Below, piece after piece: positions 35,501 to 46,386 of a stretch of 64,000 nt of DNA. The DNA comes from Strigops habroptila (taxonomy: Eukaryota; Chordata; Aves; Psittaciformes; Psittacidae). The translations under genes were made by a program, and so were the position numbers. The notes beneath the pieces were generated by a model. The model ran no database searches. It saw only the letters and a list, made by a program, of their open reading frames with translations, and was not told where the DNA came from. The stretch covers positions 42,704,420 to 42,768,419 of the forward strand of contig NC_044284.2 in assembly GCF_004027225.2 (NCBI RefSeq). Direction: 5' to 3'. Position 1 is the first letter of the stretch. Every line of letters starts with the position of its first letter.

Positions 35501-38500
35501 TTGTTTTATTCTTCAAAGAAATTGTGGCACCTTTTGTTAGTGTCATGTTAAATTAGTGCTGTCACATTTATGACTGTCAAATTGTGTATTCAGGTGTTTT
35601 CTTGGCTTTTCATTGCTTGACTTTTTTTGCGATTTGGAATATTTCTCCTTATATTTGTTATGTATTTTATATGCATTTTCCATGAGCTTGTAAGGTTTTC
35701 TTTCAATGTTTAGTAAAATACTGAATTGTGATACTTAGTTTAAAGGCCGAATGCAGACTTGTAACTCTCAGGCTACAACAGATATTCTAAAATGGGGAGC
35801 CATTTCTGCCTTTTGTTTCACAATAACAAGGAAGCCATTAATTTGTCTTTTTGTAGCTCTTTTCAAAAGTAGTGTTACTGCAAATGCTACTGAGAATATT
35901 TAACCTTTTTTTTGTCCTCCCCCCAGCAAATTTCCTCCCAGTCTCTATGCTCCAGAGATTTCTGAAGTTCACAGAGATGAAATATCCCGAGTGTTTCTTG
36001 TGGCTCTGGACCCTCTCATCAGTCAACTTCTTCCCTTTAGGCCATTTATGGAGCACGTGTTAAGCGAAAAGCTAGGTGGGTTTAAAATACAGCTACCACT
36101 GCTGTAAGTACTGTGCAAGCATCTCTAAGGGATCAACATTGGTATTTTGACTTTCTGGACCACAGGCAATATAGTGCATGGTTTGCTTGTCTCCAATTCT
36201 TTCATAAATACTATGATATACCTGCTTGCATGCTAACTCTGATGAATTTTATAACCGATAGTTCATGTTGCTGTTGAATCTTTTCCAGTGTACTCACAAT
36301 AACTTCAGTATTAGTCTGGTAACAGAAATTCTATCAATTCTGCTGTTTTGTGTCATTTCAGTCCACATTTGTCACAAACTTTCAAAGTAGGCTGAAATTT
36401 TTCTGTTCTGTTGCGGGGGAAGACAGCTATTTTTTCCTAATTAATTATTTTCTGTGATAAGCAGAATGCCTTCAAACTGGAAAATGATCAGCTTTTTGTT
36501 GTAACACTCCACACTCCCTCATTTCTGCCCTGACCAGCATGTCATAATTCTGAGATAGCTGACTGACTTCTTTCTTGGCCTTGTCATTATCCTGGCCTGT
36601 CCACTTCGAAGAAAACTTTGGTTTCAGTATTTGAGTCATCCAGTGCTTTCAAGAATGGAAGCATGAGGCATCCAGATTGTAACTCCTTTGTAGCATCTTG
36701 CAGTGATAGTTCAGAACTGGAGTATTTTAGATTTTACCTGATATAGTGTATTGCATTTATTTTTCATTCAAGCACAGTGTTCATGATGATACATTCTTTT
36801 TTCCCAGCCATGTCTGTAAATAATTTTTTATTATTTTACTGGGGACTTTTATGTTTCACCAGTTGTTCATCATTTGTCACTTGCCTAAAAGCCAGTTTAC
36901 ACACGCAATATATTAACCAGGGCAACTAGCATCACGTTTAAAAAAAAATCCCCAACTTCTACAGGTCTCCCTCCTGAGCAGCAGCTGCCTCAGTGTCTCA
37001 TCCTCATTACCATAATGGACAAACTGTCCTCTCAGCCTGAAGAAGTGCAAACTCTCTGGAACACAGGAAAAAGGTACTAAAAAGGTTTTCGTTGTAGCTC
37101 TTCACCACAGCAGTCAGTGTGTACAGGCAGAGGGGCTCAGCTGCTGGGGTTTCCCTTGCAGCCGAGTAGTAAAATTTGACAGATTCTATGGATTTACATC
37201 CTTACACGGAGAAAAATGGGATCTGATGTTCAGTGCTACAGGAGCGAAGGATACAGAGCCAGGGATATCTTGGGTTTTTTTTCAGGAAAGGAATGGTATT
37301 TAGAGTACTTCCAGGATAAGAAGAGACACATGTATGTAATTTGTTGATAGTTCACGAAGTTAAAATCTTACATTTTTATGCCTGAACTTGCTAATAGTCA
37401 CCTGAATTTGTAAAAGAGGAACGTAGTCAGGAGCTAAAATCTAATCTAAAAGCACTGAAGTTATTGCTGTTGTTTCTGGTCAAAGACAAAGTTTCTGTAG
37501 TACAGATGTTGCTTGCAGGACTTGGGATTTGCGTATATGTAACCCAGCTGCTCTTTTGTTTTTGTTTTTCCCCTTGCAGCCTATCTTTATTTTCAGCTCT
37601 CTTCTTCAGTTTCCAGCAATGTTCTGGTGAGCTTTCTCTCCCTGTGTGTTTGCCAGAGGTGATCAGTACAGGACAACTGGCAGTTCCCATCACCCTCTAT
37701 CACTATGTCTGTGTCCACCTGTGCTCCTTCATTGCTTCCACACTCCCATCCCACTTTCCTCAGCTGGTAAGATTATTTTTGCTGATCACCTCTTCAGCTA
37801 TGGGATGCAGATGCATGGGCACTATTTAAAAAAGAAGGAGTTCTTTCTAATGATCTGGCTCTAAAGAGGTGCTTAGGTATGAAGTGGTACTGTAGAAAGC
37901 TGCCGTGATGCAATTACATCACTGGAGTTCAATTATACAGTAAATGTCACTTGTAAGAATGGGAAAAAAAAAGCTTCATACAAGTTCCTGAGAACATCAG
38001 TGGTGTTGGAAATCTTTGTTCTCTTTGGGAGTGGGAAGGTCAAGTTGTTATAAGAAAGTTCAGCGCTTTCTTTTATGCGGTATTCAAGTTATATGAACTT
38101 CACCTGGTTTTGTTAGTCTATACTGTGAAGTAATAAAGTGGAATTTAATATTTAGAGTAAATAATATTGTCGTGGTTGCAGCTAAGAACATACCATTAAA
38201 TGGTAATAAGCAAAATTTTCTACTTCAGAGGAGTATTCTGGGCTTTGACTAACTTATATAAAGTTTTAGAAGTTTTACACTTTTTACTACATACAGGCGA
38301 AAGAATGTCTAGATAAATGTAAACCTTCATAAAGTTCTGTCACAGAAATTACAGCCCTAATTTAGTTTTTCTTTTTTCTGAATGCTATATTCCTCTTTCA
38401 GATAAAATTTGTGTTCCTACAAGACGAAGAGGTTTTATTTGGTTTTCAGGGAGCTGCTAATAAAGTTGGCAAGAAAATTGGCAATACATTGGTTTTAAAA

Positions 38501-41500
38501 TTAAAAAAAAAAACAAACCCAAATTTGTAAGAGTTGCCTTGTGAAGAAGGGATGCACATGATGAAATGTCTTGAAAAGTGAAGGATCCTCAGCCCATGGA
38601 GATGACTGTACATGCACCTTCAAAGTGTGCAGAACTGAAGGTGTGCTTGATGGTGTAGCTGAATAGAGAGTATGATAATGAGTTCTTAAACCATTTAAAG
38701 TCGGATAAGCTGAAAATCTTACTAGGTTTTGGGCTAATTAGTGGAGTTAAAGTCATAGTAGGCCTGCAGTCTGTTTCTGTGTGAATTCATATATGTATTT
38801 TCTCCTCAGGAGTATGCTCTGCTGGATGCTGTGCTGGGTTCTAGTATGATCACGTCTTTGCTAGCAATGGACTCGTGGTGCTTCCTTGCCCGGTAAGATA
38901 TTTTTTGTCACAAGTGAAGCAGGATTTCACAGATCCAGTTAGTTCTGTTGTACATAATTCCTGAAGAGATTTTTGTTTGGTTTTGTTTGGGTTTTGGGGT
39001 TTTTTGTTTGGTTTTTTTTTTAAGGCAAATTGTCCCAGAGTTGGATTATTTTCAGATATAGAGCATGTTTTGAAAACTAGGAGCAGAAATGGCATAGCCA
39101 TTTTTACATTCATGCAAAAAAGGGGAACATACCTTTTCTGTTATTTAATAATTCTTTTTTGGAATGGTTCTTGCAAGTAAATTGGTTCTGTGCGTATCAA
39201 GTTTAAATGTGTTAGAGGAAATGGCCATCTCTTAGACAAGATTTATAATATTTAGTCTGTAAAAGAGTAGGAAGTACAGACTCACAAGCTTCTGTCTCTC
39301 ACATTCAGGTATGGAACAGCTGAACTATGTGCTCATCATGTTGCTGTGATTGCACACTTGGTAAGAACCACAGTGATCTTTGCAATTTGGCACCAGTTTT
39401 AATCCTAGTTCCACCAGCAAACTTTCTAAATGACCAAAGACAGGAATTTCTTTTTTTTCCTCCAAAATCCAAATGGAGATTGCTTTAAATCTTCAGATGG
39501 AGTTAATAATTAGCACAAGCAATACCATGAAAATATAAAACAATATGTCTACTATTTCTAACATGTCCTGCATTGTTTTATGTAGAGTGTTACTGCTGTG
39601 ATCTCACACTGTGACTCTCAGAACATTCTGTATAGAATTAATTTGCTGAGTGGTGATTTTTTTTTTCTCAATTTAATTAGATGCATTGCCCTCTTATCCT
39701 AATTCAGATAAAGTCTTGGCCCAGTGACTGTTACCAGGTCTCTGCCTTGGGTGTTCTGCTGAGGCGTATGCTCTTCTTGATGGCTCCAGATCACCAGGCA
39801 AGTATAGCACGGCATTTCCTCTCTTTAATAGGAGAGATTTGAATCAGTGGCCTGTGTTAAAATATCCTCTTTCAGTTCTTCTTTTGCTGTACTTGATATT
39901 GTACTTATTACTTTGGCATAGTGGATTCTAATTTGTAAAGATGTGCTCTGCCAAGAAAGGCACAGGCACCTAAGAGGGGTCTTACTGGGCAGCACTGTAG
40001 TCCTTTCTTTGACTAAGTATGAAAATGGCACATCACCCAGATATGCTGAAACTGTGATTGCATCTGCGACTGGTGTTTATGAGTGTTCTCATGCCATCAG
40101 ATACAAAGAGTAGCATACCTTTCTGTCAGTGCCTCTGTATACCTTGGAGAGGCTAAAGCTCGGTCTTCTACTTGCTAGAGAGCCATTGCTTCAAGCAGAT
40201 GAAAGAGTAAGTTGCTTAATCATTCTGATGCCCTGTATGTGACAAGTGAGGTTGCAGTAAGCTGGATTTTATTTAAACGAAAGGATTTACACAATGTTTT
40301 CCATACAATATTTCTAAAGCAAACTAGTGGTGCATTTTGGTTTCTCAGCTTTCTGACAGATTATCAAATTGTTTTCTGGTCTGTTTAGTTCATACTGACT
40401 TCTGTTTGCAGGTAGAATTTGCTCATAAGTTTGTTCCAGAAGAGGTGGAGAACTTGGCTGTGTGGCAGCACATATCGCTAAAGGCCCTGAATCCTGATCT
40501 TAGGAAACGAGTGGCATGTCAGCTCTGTGTGGCTGGGCTTGCACAGTGCAGGCGATGGCTGAATAGCAGGCGCGCTCTGGGAGAGCTCCGATCTGTGGTA
40601 AAGGAGATTTGGTTCTCTTTGTAAAAATGTGGGAACTCTGGATTTCCAAACTATAAGGGTTCTATTGCTCTCACCCCAATGCTGATTTTTCTGTGTGTTG
40701 CACAGCTTTTTTCCATTCGTAACTGCCATATGCATGAGCAAGAACTCTTCTTTTAATGTTTTGTGCCAGTACACAACACCTTAGGAGCCTCTACTCTGAG
40801 GGTTATACTGGAGGTCTTATGGTTTACTACTTTAGGTATGGTTTGCTCTCTGGGAGAGCAGATGTATTTTTCTGTAGAATTTCTGATTTATACCATGTCA
40901 TACAATGACTTTTAAGTTTTAAAATCCTGGTTGTTTTTATGCTTCATCAAATCTGAAAGATGCTCACTGGTGTCCTTGGCAAAGGAGTGTGAGAAACCAG
41001 ACTTCCACATGAATTATCTGCTGCCAGCTTTTGCCTGCCAATGCAGCTAATGACTGCAGCACTGTGCGGAACTCACAGAAGTAACGGATGGTTTCCTTGC
41101 TTTGGAAGCTTTGTTGGCTGCTGGCCCAGCGGGTTAGCTGTGCTGTCCAGCTGACACAGCACATTGGGCTTCTTGCCATCTTATATCATTTCAGATGTTT
41201 AATAGGAGTCAGGGGTTTTGGTTTGGTTTACATGTAGGTTTTTTTGGTCAGTCTTACACATTTTTTCCTACTAGAATACTGCCCTTTCTGTGCTGCTGGC
41301 TGCCTGCAGTTTTGCTGATGACACTCTGGAGGCAGAGCTTCAGGCATCTGTCTTGGGGGTGCTTGGTCAGTTCTGGACTTTTCTCCAGGCTAAGCAGGTA
41401 AGAGAATTTGCTGCTCCAATTGTGAAAGCATGATGTTTTTGAGAGGCTGGTGCTGTTTCATCATGTGTTTGTTACTAAGTTGTTGTTTTACTTGGATTGG

Positions 41501-44500
41501 ACCGTTTCTGTAAAGCTGTGTAACTGTGCTGCCCATTTGCTGTCAGCTGGTTTATGTATTAGACAGGCACGTGCTCTGGGAAGTGGAGTTTGAATTTTCC
41601 TGAGCATTACGTACATGGCTCCTTGTTGCTCCATCTGTTATTTAGTGTCAGATTCAGACTTGCTTAACAAGAAGTCTGAAATACATCATTCTGATTCATA
41701 CTAGTTACAAAATTGGCCTGTTTTTAATGTTCTTGAGAATGTGAACAAAACTCATGGTGATTTAATTAGTGCATAGCTTAACACATGAAAACCCATAGAG
41801 CTAGCAACCTTCCTCCCAGATTTGAGAACAAGGGGTGAGGTGATTCCTTTGCAACTGTATACCTGTCCATATCTGCAGCTGCAGTAAAGAAAAAAAGGAT
41901 TAAAAATGAAAGCTTGAGAGTGCGGGTGAAGAAGAGCCAACAATGTGCCCCTTCAGAGGTCTCTTCCAACCTCAGCCTTTCTTTGAAGACATTTGGCAAC
42001 TGATAAGTGAAAAGAAATAGTTCATATAACCTTTAGGTGCTTATATTAGCGAGTGGAGGACAGAGATGAGGGGTAGACAATATAAATATTCTTAATAAAA
42101 TCGAAGAAAAGGGTCTTTTAAAGTATGACTGCCTACAAATATTGATATGACTATTTTAATATTTTCTTCTGCTGCTTATGATGTGTTTTTTTCTCTGTGT
42201 AAAGTTAGCTAAGAATTTTGGAACACTACCGTAATTTTAAATTCTTTCTTAAGTAGTTATTCCATAAAAATGCAATGTTACTAATATCTTGTGATGTGTT
42301 AAAGGTCTCCGATGAGCCATGTCTCCAGCAGACACTATGTTTATTACTTCACCTTCTGGAATTTTTCATCCAAGCATTAGATGCTCAACTGATTATGCAG
42401 GTAAAACCCCAAAACAAATCCTTTCTATGAATAAATTACTTCATGAAAACGAAATTCTTTGTAATTTAATGAAATCCAAATGGGTTATTTCATGGTCTCA
42501 CCCTCTCTTAACACATGGAGGTTCCTAATTTTATTTCTTCCTTGATTACTTTCCTGATCTTTAAACCAAGTATACGGCACTCTGGTGAACACTGCTTTTG
42601 AGAATCCCATTACTCTGTAAGACAATTGAGATCTGTGGATATGCTATAGAGCATGCTAATTTGATTCTAAAATGCATACTGCAGCAGCTTTATCTTACCC
42701 AGTTTTATTCAAGGTGTAGCACTCCTTTTGTTTTCAGTCCAGTTTTCTAAAATCAATGTTCTCAGATTTAAAGATGAGACAGAACAGTTTTCACCTGCAG
42801 TCTGTGTGATGAAGCTTCACTGGGTTCCCTTTTTGCAGGTATTTGCCATACAGTCTTCCCTTTTCCAGTTGGATCCCCCAGATCATGTTCGTCTAGCAAT
42901 GGTGGATTTTCTCTCTTCTATGGGAAAGGTGTTTATACCACAAGAAGCACAGGTGAACATAATTATGGCCTTAGTGAAATAATTTTCAGTCTTTTGATGA
43001 AAAGATATGCTATTTATTTAAATATAGAGGATCAAGTTCTTTACATACAGGAGTGCCATGATATAATAATCTTGGAGACTTGTTAATGGTCTATGGCAGT
43101 TCTGTTTTTCGTTGAGACATGCTGAGTGCATGCAAGATGCTTGGTTTATTCATTTGCTTGTTGCTTCTCACCAGTTAGAAAGGACTGACATGTGACCCTC
43201 CACGAAGAAAGAACAGAACATGTCACCTGCCTTAGAATGTGGGATTTTTTTTTGCCAGACACGGCAGTCTCTTGCATTTCACAAACCTGTCTCTTGACCT
43301 TAGAACAATTCTTTAATAATAAATCATGATGGTAAGATATGCACAACTAACTCTTCAGAATTGATAGATATTCGTTCTTCTTTCAGAGGCAAGTTGTACC
43401 CCAGTTGTCATGTGTGTTTGCTTCTCTGCTAGCTGACCAGACCTGGCTGATTCATCAGCACGCATTGGAGGCATTCACACATTTTGCAGAGGTAAGCACA
43501 GCAGAACTCTGGATGTGTGTATTTGGCTCTGTTAACTTTTATTGTACAGAAATTCTTCTGTCTTAGTTTGCTGCTCTTCCATGACTAGTTTGGATCTCAG
43601 TATTATAGATGCTATTGCACATCAAAAGTAATGGGGCCTACTGCAGCTGCAAGTGATTTCAGGAGCTAGAAGTGAAAGAAGATTAAGCATTGGTTCCTTA
43701 GGTTGGTTGCAACAGGAAAGGGAGAGTCAGGGAAAGAGTTTTTACTTTGTCTATTCCTCTGTTAATATGAATGTACTAAACAATGATTACTCAACATTTT
43801 TGACAGGAAACAAGCCATGAAGATATTGTTCCTCTGTGCCTTAATTCTGAAGAAACTAAGAACAAAGTTGTTAGTTTTCTGGCTAAGGTACATATGTTGC
43901 TGAACCACTTTACTGCTTTCTTAATTGATGCTGTGCACATCCATTATACACAGTACACAGCCTATGTCTATCTCTACACCTGCATTATCTGCATGGTGAT
44001 TAAATAAGTAACTTTAAAATTAATTGTTGATCTGGTTGAACTTTCCTATTTGCTTTAATCAGCAGAATTAACAACTGCCATTCCTATGCCTGCTGCTCTT
44101 CCACTACATCCCAACTTTGATTTAAATGCTTCACTTTTCCCTTCTTGAACAAAACAAACAGAAGATTAAATTGCACAGTGACTGTTATAAGCAGAGAAGT
44201 TATCAAATAACAAGACAGAGATTTCATCATTTGGTTTGTGTGATTTCCTTCCCTGTTTCTCATGGATCAGTTTCTGAAAGCTAAATGAACGTGCATGAAA
44301 CATCTTCATCCATTCTGCATGTTAGAAAAAATTCCTTTAAGAGTAGATGGCTATTCATGCACAACACAGTGGGAAGGAGAGGGCGGTTATCACGCTGTAA
44401 CCTAAGACAGGGCTATCTGGATGAGCAGTATTTGACAAGCAGGTAATTAGCAAAAGAACTGATAGCTGCCAGTGATGCACCAGAGTTGTAGATAACTTCA

Positions 44501-45252
44501 ATCTGCTCAAAAGTGTGTGTGAGAAATTAGATTCACTTCAAACTGCTTGTTAAGATCTCTCCCTCCCTTTTTTTCTGGCACATAAATTGAGTCTATGAAG
44601 GCTGGTAATGTTGCCTTGGTTTAGTTACCTCTCCTGTGACTTTCTCCCTAGACGAGGCAGGTAGAAGAGACAAGAGAAGCACGAACAGAACGCATGAAGC
44701 AAGAAAGGATTACCTGCAGCGCACAGCTGATGAAAATGGACAGAGAACTGGACTCAACAGGAGAGGTATGTGCACTTTTAAACTGTCTAGGCTCTATTGT
44801 TGATTTGTTAGTTCTGGGAAGTATCTAAAGAGGTTCAAGATGGTCTTGCTGCCCTCCATGTTCTAAGAAAAAAGGTCGTGTGCACTCCTGGCCCTTAATG
44901 TTATGCCTGAATGCTCTGTACTGCCTGCCAGACAGCAAGAGCTCTCACAAAGCAAGGGAGTCTCTTGCAGCTCTTCCCCATCTAAGGGTTTTCTTGCATT
45001 GGGATGAAGACTGATCACTTGTGCAGAGCATTATAAATGATGTCTCATGTTTACTTAAATCTGCAGCCTCTGGCAAAAAGAGCTTGTCACCCACACTCTG
45101 AGGAGCAGTATAAGTCAGCGATAGGCACTATGGAGGGGGCAGTGGAGGCTGTGAAGCTGCTGCTCCAGAAGGGATCACCCCCTGCTTGGCTTGCAGTGAA
45201 ACTGGAGGCTCTACACACAGCCATAGCCATCCTCAGAGACAGTGTACGGTAA
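26520..45252 (+). CDS. FIRRM: FIRRM (C1orf112), FIGNL1 partner and RAD51 regulator; 24 coding exons
   Basis: Nuclear helical-repeat protein (DUF4487 family) that binds the AAA+ ATPase FIGNL1 and helps dismantle RAD51 filaments in recombination and crosslink repair. Coding exons: 26520–26618, 27129–27168, 28182–28270, 29454–29558, 30143–30283, 30967–31129, 31499–31583, 32141–32279, 32779–32859, 33783–33847, 35927–36075, 36965–37073, 37580–37766, 38810–38892, 39309–39360, 39708–39797, 40412–40597, 41275–41397, 42305–42400, 42839–42952, 43387–43491, 43807–43887, 44652–44765, 45067–45252. Phases join throughout, giving 893 aa; human is 853. Landmarks: start [108 protein letters not shown]. Intron 1 is AT–AC; introns 4 and 16 are GC–AG; the rest are GT–AG. 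The start codon context is GGCGCCATGT. I recognise the family by its sequence; the repair role is family knowledge. Confidence 0.94.
26619..27128 (+). other. U12-type AT–AC intron (FIRRM intron 1)
   Basis: The 5' end is ATATCCTTCC (26619 on), the U12 AT–AC donor consensus. The 3' end is TTAC (intron ends at 27128), preceded by TTCTTTAAC at 27110–27118, one mismatch from the U12 branch consensus TTCCTTAAC, with the branch adenosine about 11 bases from the splice site. Joining CTC CTT to GCT ATG TAT gives [12 protein letters not shown], in frame and matching the family. No GT–AG alternative gives that join. Confidence 0.9.
27755..28160 (+). mobile_element. CR1 LINE 3' end, sense, in FIRRM intron 2
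   Basis: About 400 bp from 'gttcagcctggagaagagaa' through 'aggaagaagttctttacagt', 'gaggcactggaatgggttgc', 'gtgacatggtttagtgtgag' to the terminal 'ctctatgattctgtaatg'. Well preserved and 5'-truncated. It ends only about 21 bases before the exon 3 start (28182), so the exon 3 polypyrimidine tract directly follows the repeat. The ~108-codon open frame inside is a CR1 remnant, not a host gene. Confidence 0.92.
29385..29424. repeat. Tandem duplication, 2 x 20 bp, just upstream of FIRRM exon 4
   Basis: atttgcatgtttctaaataa (29385–29404) is followed directly by atttgtatgtttctaaataa (29405–29424), one mismatch. It ends about 29 bases before exon 4, so it covers the region where the branch point would lie and duplicates 'ttctaaat', a branch-point-like motif. 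Confidence 0.8.
29559..30142 (+). other. GC–AG intron (FIRRM intron 4)
   Basis: Exon 4 ends CTTCTACAG and the intron starts GCAAGTCC; the acceptor is CTTTAAG before ACTCTGGTG. The nearest GT, four bases further on, would shift the frame, while the GC donor gives LLQTLVQLLE in frame. CAG/GCAAGT is the classic strong context for GC donors. Confidence 0.88.
34493..34858 (-). mobile_element. CR1 LINE 3' end, antisense, in FIRRM intron 10
   Basis: About 365 bp: 'aatcatagaatggtttgggt' (reverse complement of the CR1 terminus), 'cactaaaccatgtcacccaa', 'cttgggcaacctgttccagt', 'agtaaagaacttcttccttg' and 'ctatgaggtctccatgcagc'. By eye it is very similar, in inverted orientation, to the copy in intron 2. 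Confidence 0.92.
35383..35438. repeat. Two adjacent perfect hairpins in FIRRM intron 10
   Basis: First hairpin: 15-bp arms tttttacagtcactt (35383–35397) and aagtgactgtaaaaa (35401–35415), loop tat. Second: 9-bp arms aaaacctgc (35414–35422) and gcaggtttt (35430–35438), loop aagagta. The two share an A-tract. Not part of the CR1 copy, which ends about 520 bases upstream. Confidence 0.85.
39798..40411 (+). other. GC–AG intron (FIRRM intron 16)
   Basis: Exon 16 ends GATCACCAG and the intron starts GCAAGTAT; the acceptor is TTTGCAG before GTAGAATTT. The GC donor yields [13 protein letters not shown] in frame. Using the GT four bases on would break the frame. Confidence 0.88.
41890..41990 (+). mobile_element. 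Probable decayed CR1 fragment in FIRRM intron 18
   Basis: 'gaagagccaacaatgtgccc' resembles the CR1 segment 'agagccagcaatgtgccctt', and it is followed almost at once by the tail-like 'cagaggtctcttccaacctc'. This suggests a CR1 copy with a large internal deletion. Match by eye only. Confidence 0.4.
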
Positions 45253-45277
45253 GGTGTGCTCAACAGGAGTTAGAGAC

Positions 45278-45890
45278 AATAAAACAGCTCAGCTCCCCTT
45301 CAGAGGGAAGAGATGCCTTTGTACCACAATTGCTGGAGAAGAAAAAACTGTGACACAGGGTGATGCTCTACTGTGCTGCTGGGTCTCAGTTAATGTGCCA
45401 AAACAAACCGGGGTGTGAGACATTGGCCTGTCTTTCACAACTGGCCGGAAGGACTGATACTTTTTAATGGTCACTACCATGCCTCTGAGCTGTGATTTTG
45501 TACATTGCTGATGTATAGCTTGCTCTTCTAAGCTACTGTATGGTGCTAGCCATTTCATGAGATTATATTTTGAATACCAAGCTGTTTGAATCTATTGTAA
45601 AAGTTACCTTTGTTGTCATGTACAGGTGACCAGGCAGTAAGTGTTTTTATCTTAATTTTAAAATACACTCAAGTATAAAAATTTAAGGCTCTCTACTGTT
45701 TTCTGAACATACCTCTGCTGCTGGTTCCACTCCATGCTAGGGTCATCTTTTAAAAACAGTCTTTACTGGTCACAGCTAAGAGCAGAAAGAATGTGGTGCT
45801 TAAGCAGTTCGTGTTCAGTGGTCCCTTCACTGCAAGCTTCCTAGCACCTCCTGTGCCGGCCACTGACAGAACTATATAAACCCAAATAAA
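45278..45890 (+). terminator. FIRRM 3' UTR with two candidate polyadenylation signals
   Basis: AATAAA occurs at 45278–45283, only about 25 bases after the stop, and again at 45885–45890. The second would give a 3' UTR of about 650 bases ending near 45,910, roughly 100 bases from the expected SCYL3 3' end. Confidence 0.55.
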
Positions 45891-46023
45891 GGAGTAAACT
45901 GTACATTCATCTTAAAAGCATCTCTTAGCTAGAAAGTTGAAAGGAGCCATTTCTAAAGGCTTTACTTTTCTGGAGGAAAAAAAAAAAAAGGCACATTAAC
46001 CAAGGAACTCAGTGTGACTTTCA

Positions 46024-46386
46024 TTTATTGTCATCAGTTTTTCAGAGCAGGGATGAGTTTTGGAACAATTGCTTACACCACTCTTGGCCTCCAGTATCAC
46101 GTCAGCACCAACACACCCATCACGCCATTCCTCTCTGGTAGCAGCGGCACGCACCACAGCTGGGCACATTGCTTGGAGTGCAGGCCTCACCCCTGCAGTT
46201 TTTGGCACAGACTGGAAAGGAGTATCCATGGCAAAAGATCAGGCCCCATGGGATCTCGCTGGCTGCTGCAGCAAGTGCCTGCCTTCTGGCAAAAGCAGTG
46301 CTGAGGTACTTATCCATTGTAGTGGGGAAGCCACAACTTCTCTTACAGAATCCAGCACACCATAAATTGCCATTCTTTCAGTCTCA
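46024..46386 (-). terminator. SCYL3 3' UTR and polyadenylation signal
   Basis: TTTATT on the plus strand at 46024–46029 (AATAAA on the minus strand) lies about 360 bases after the SCYL3 stop codon. The A-run at 45976–45988 follows FIRRM's likely 3' end, so the two genes converge within about 100–150 bases. Confidence 0.6.

Noticed and set aside
41275-41397. FADDT motif resembling a reverse-transcriptase YxDD box
   Set aside because: It lies in FIRRM exon 18, with proper splice sites and frame; the match to a retroelement motif is accidental.
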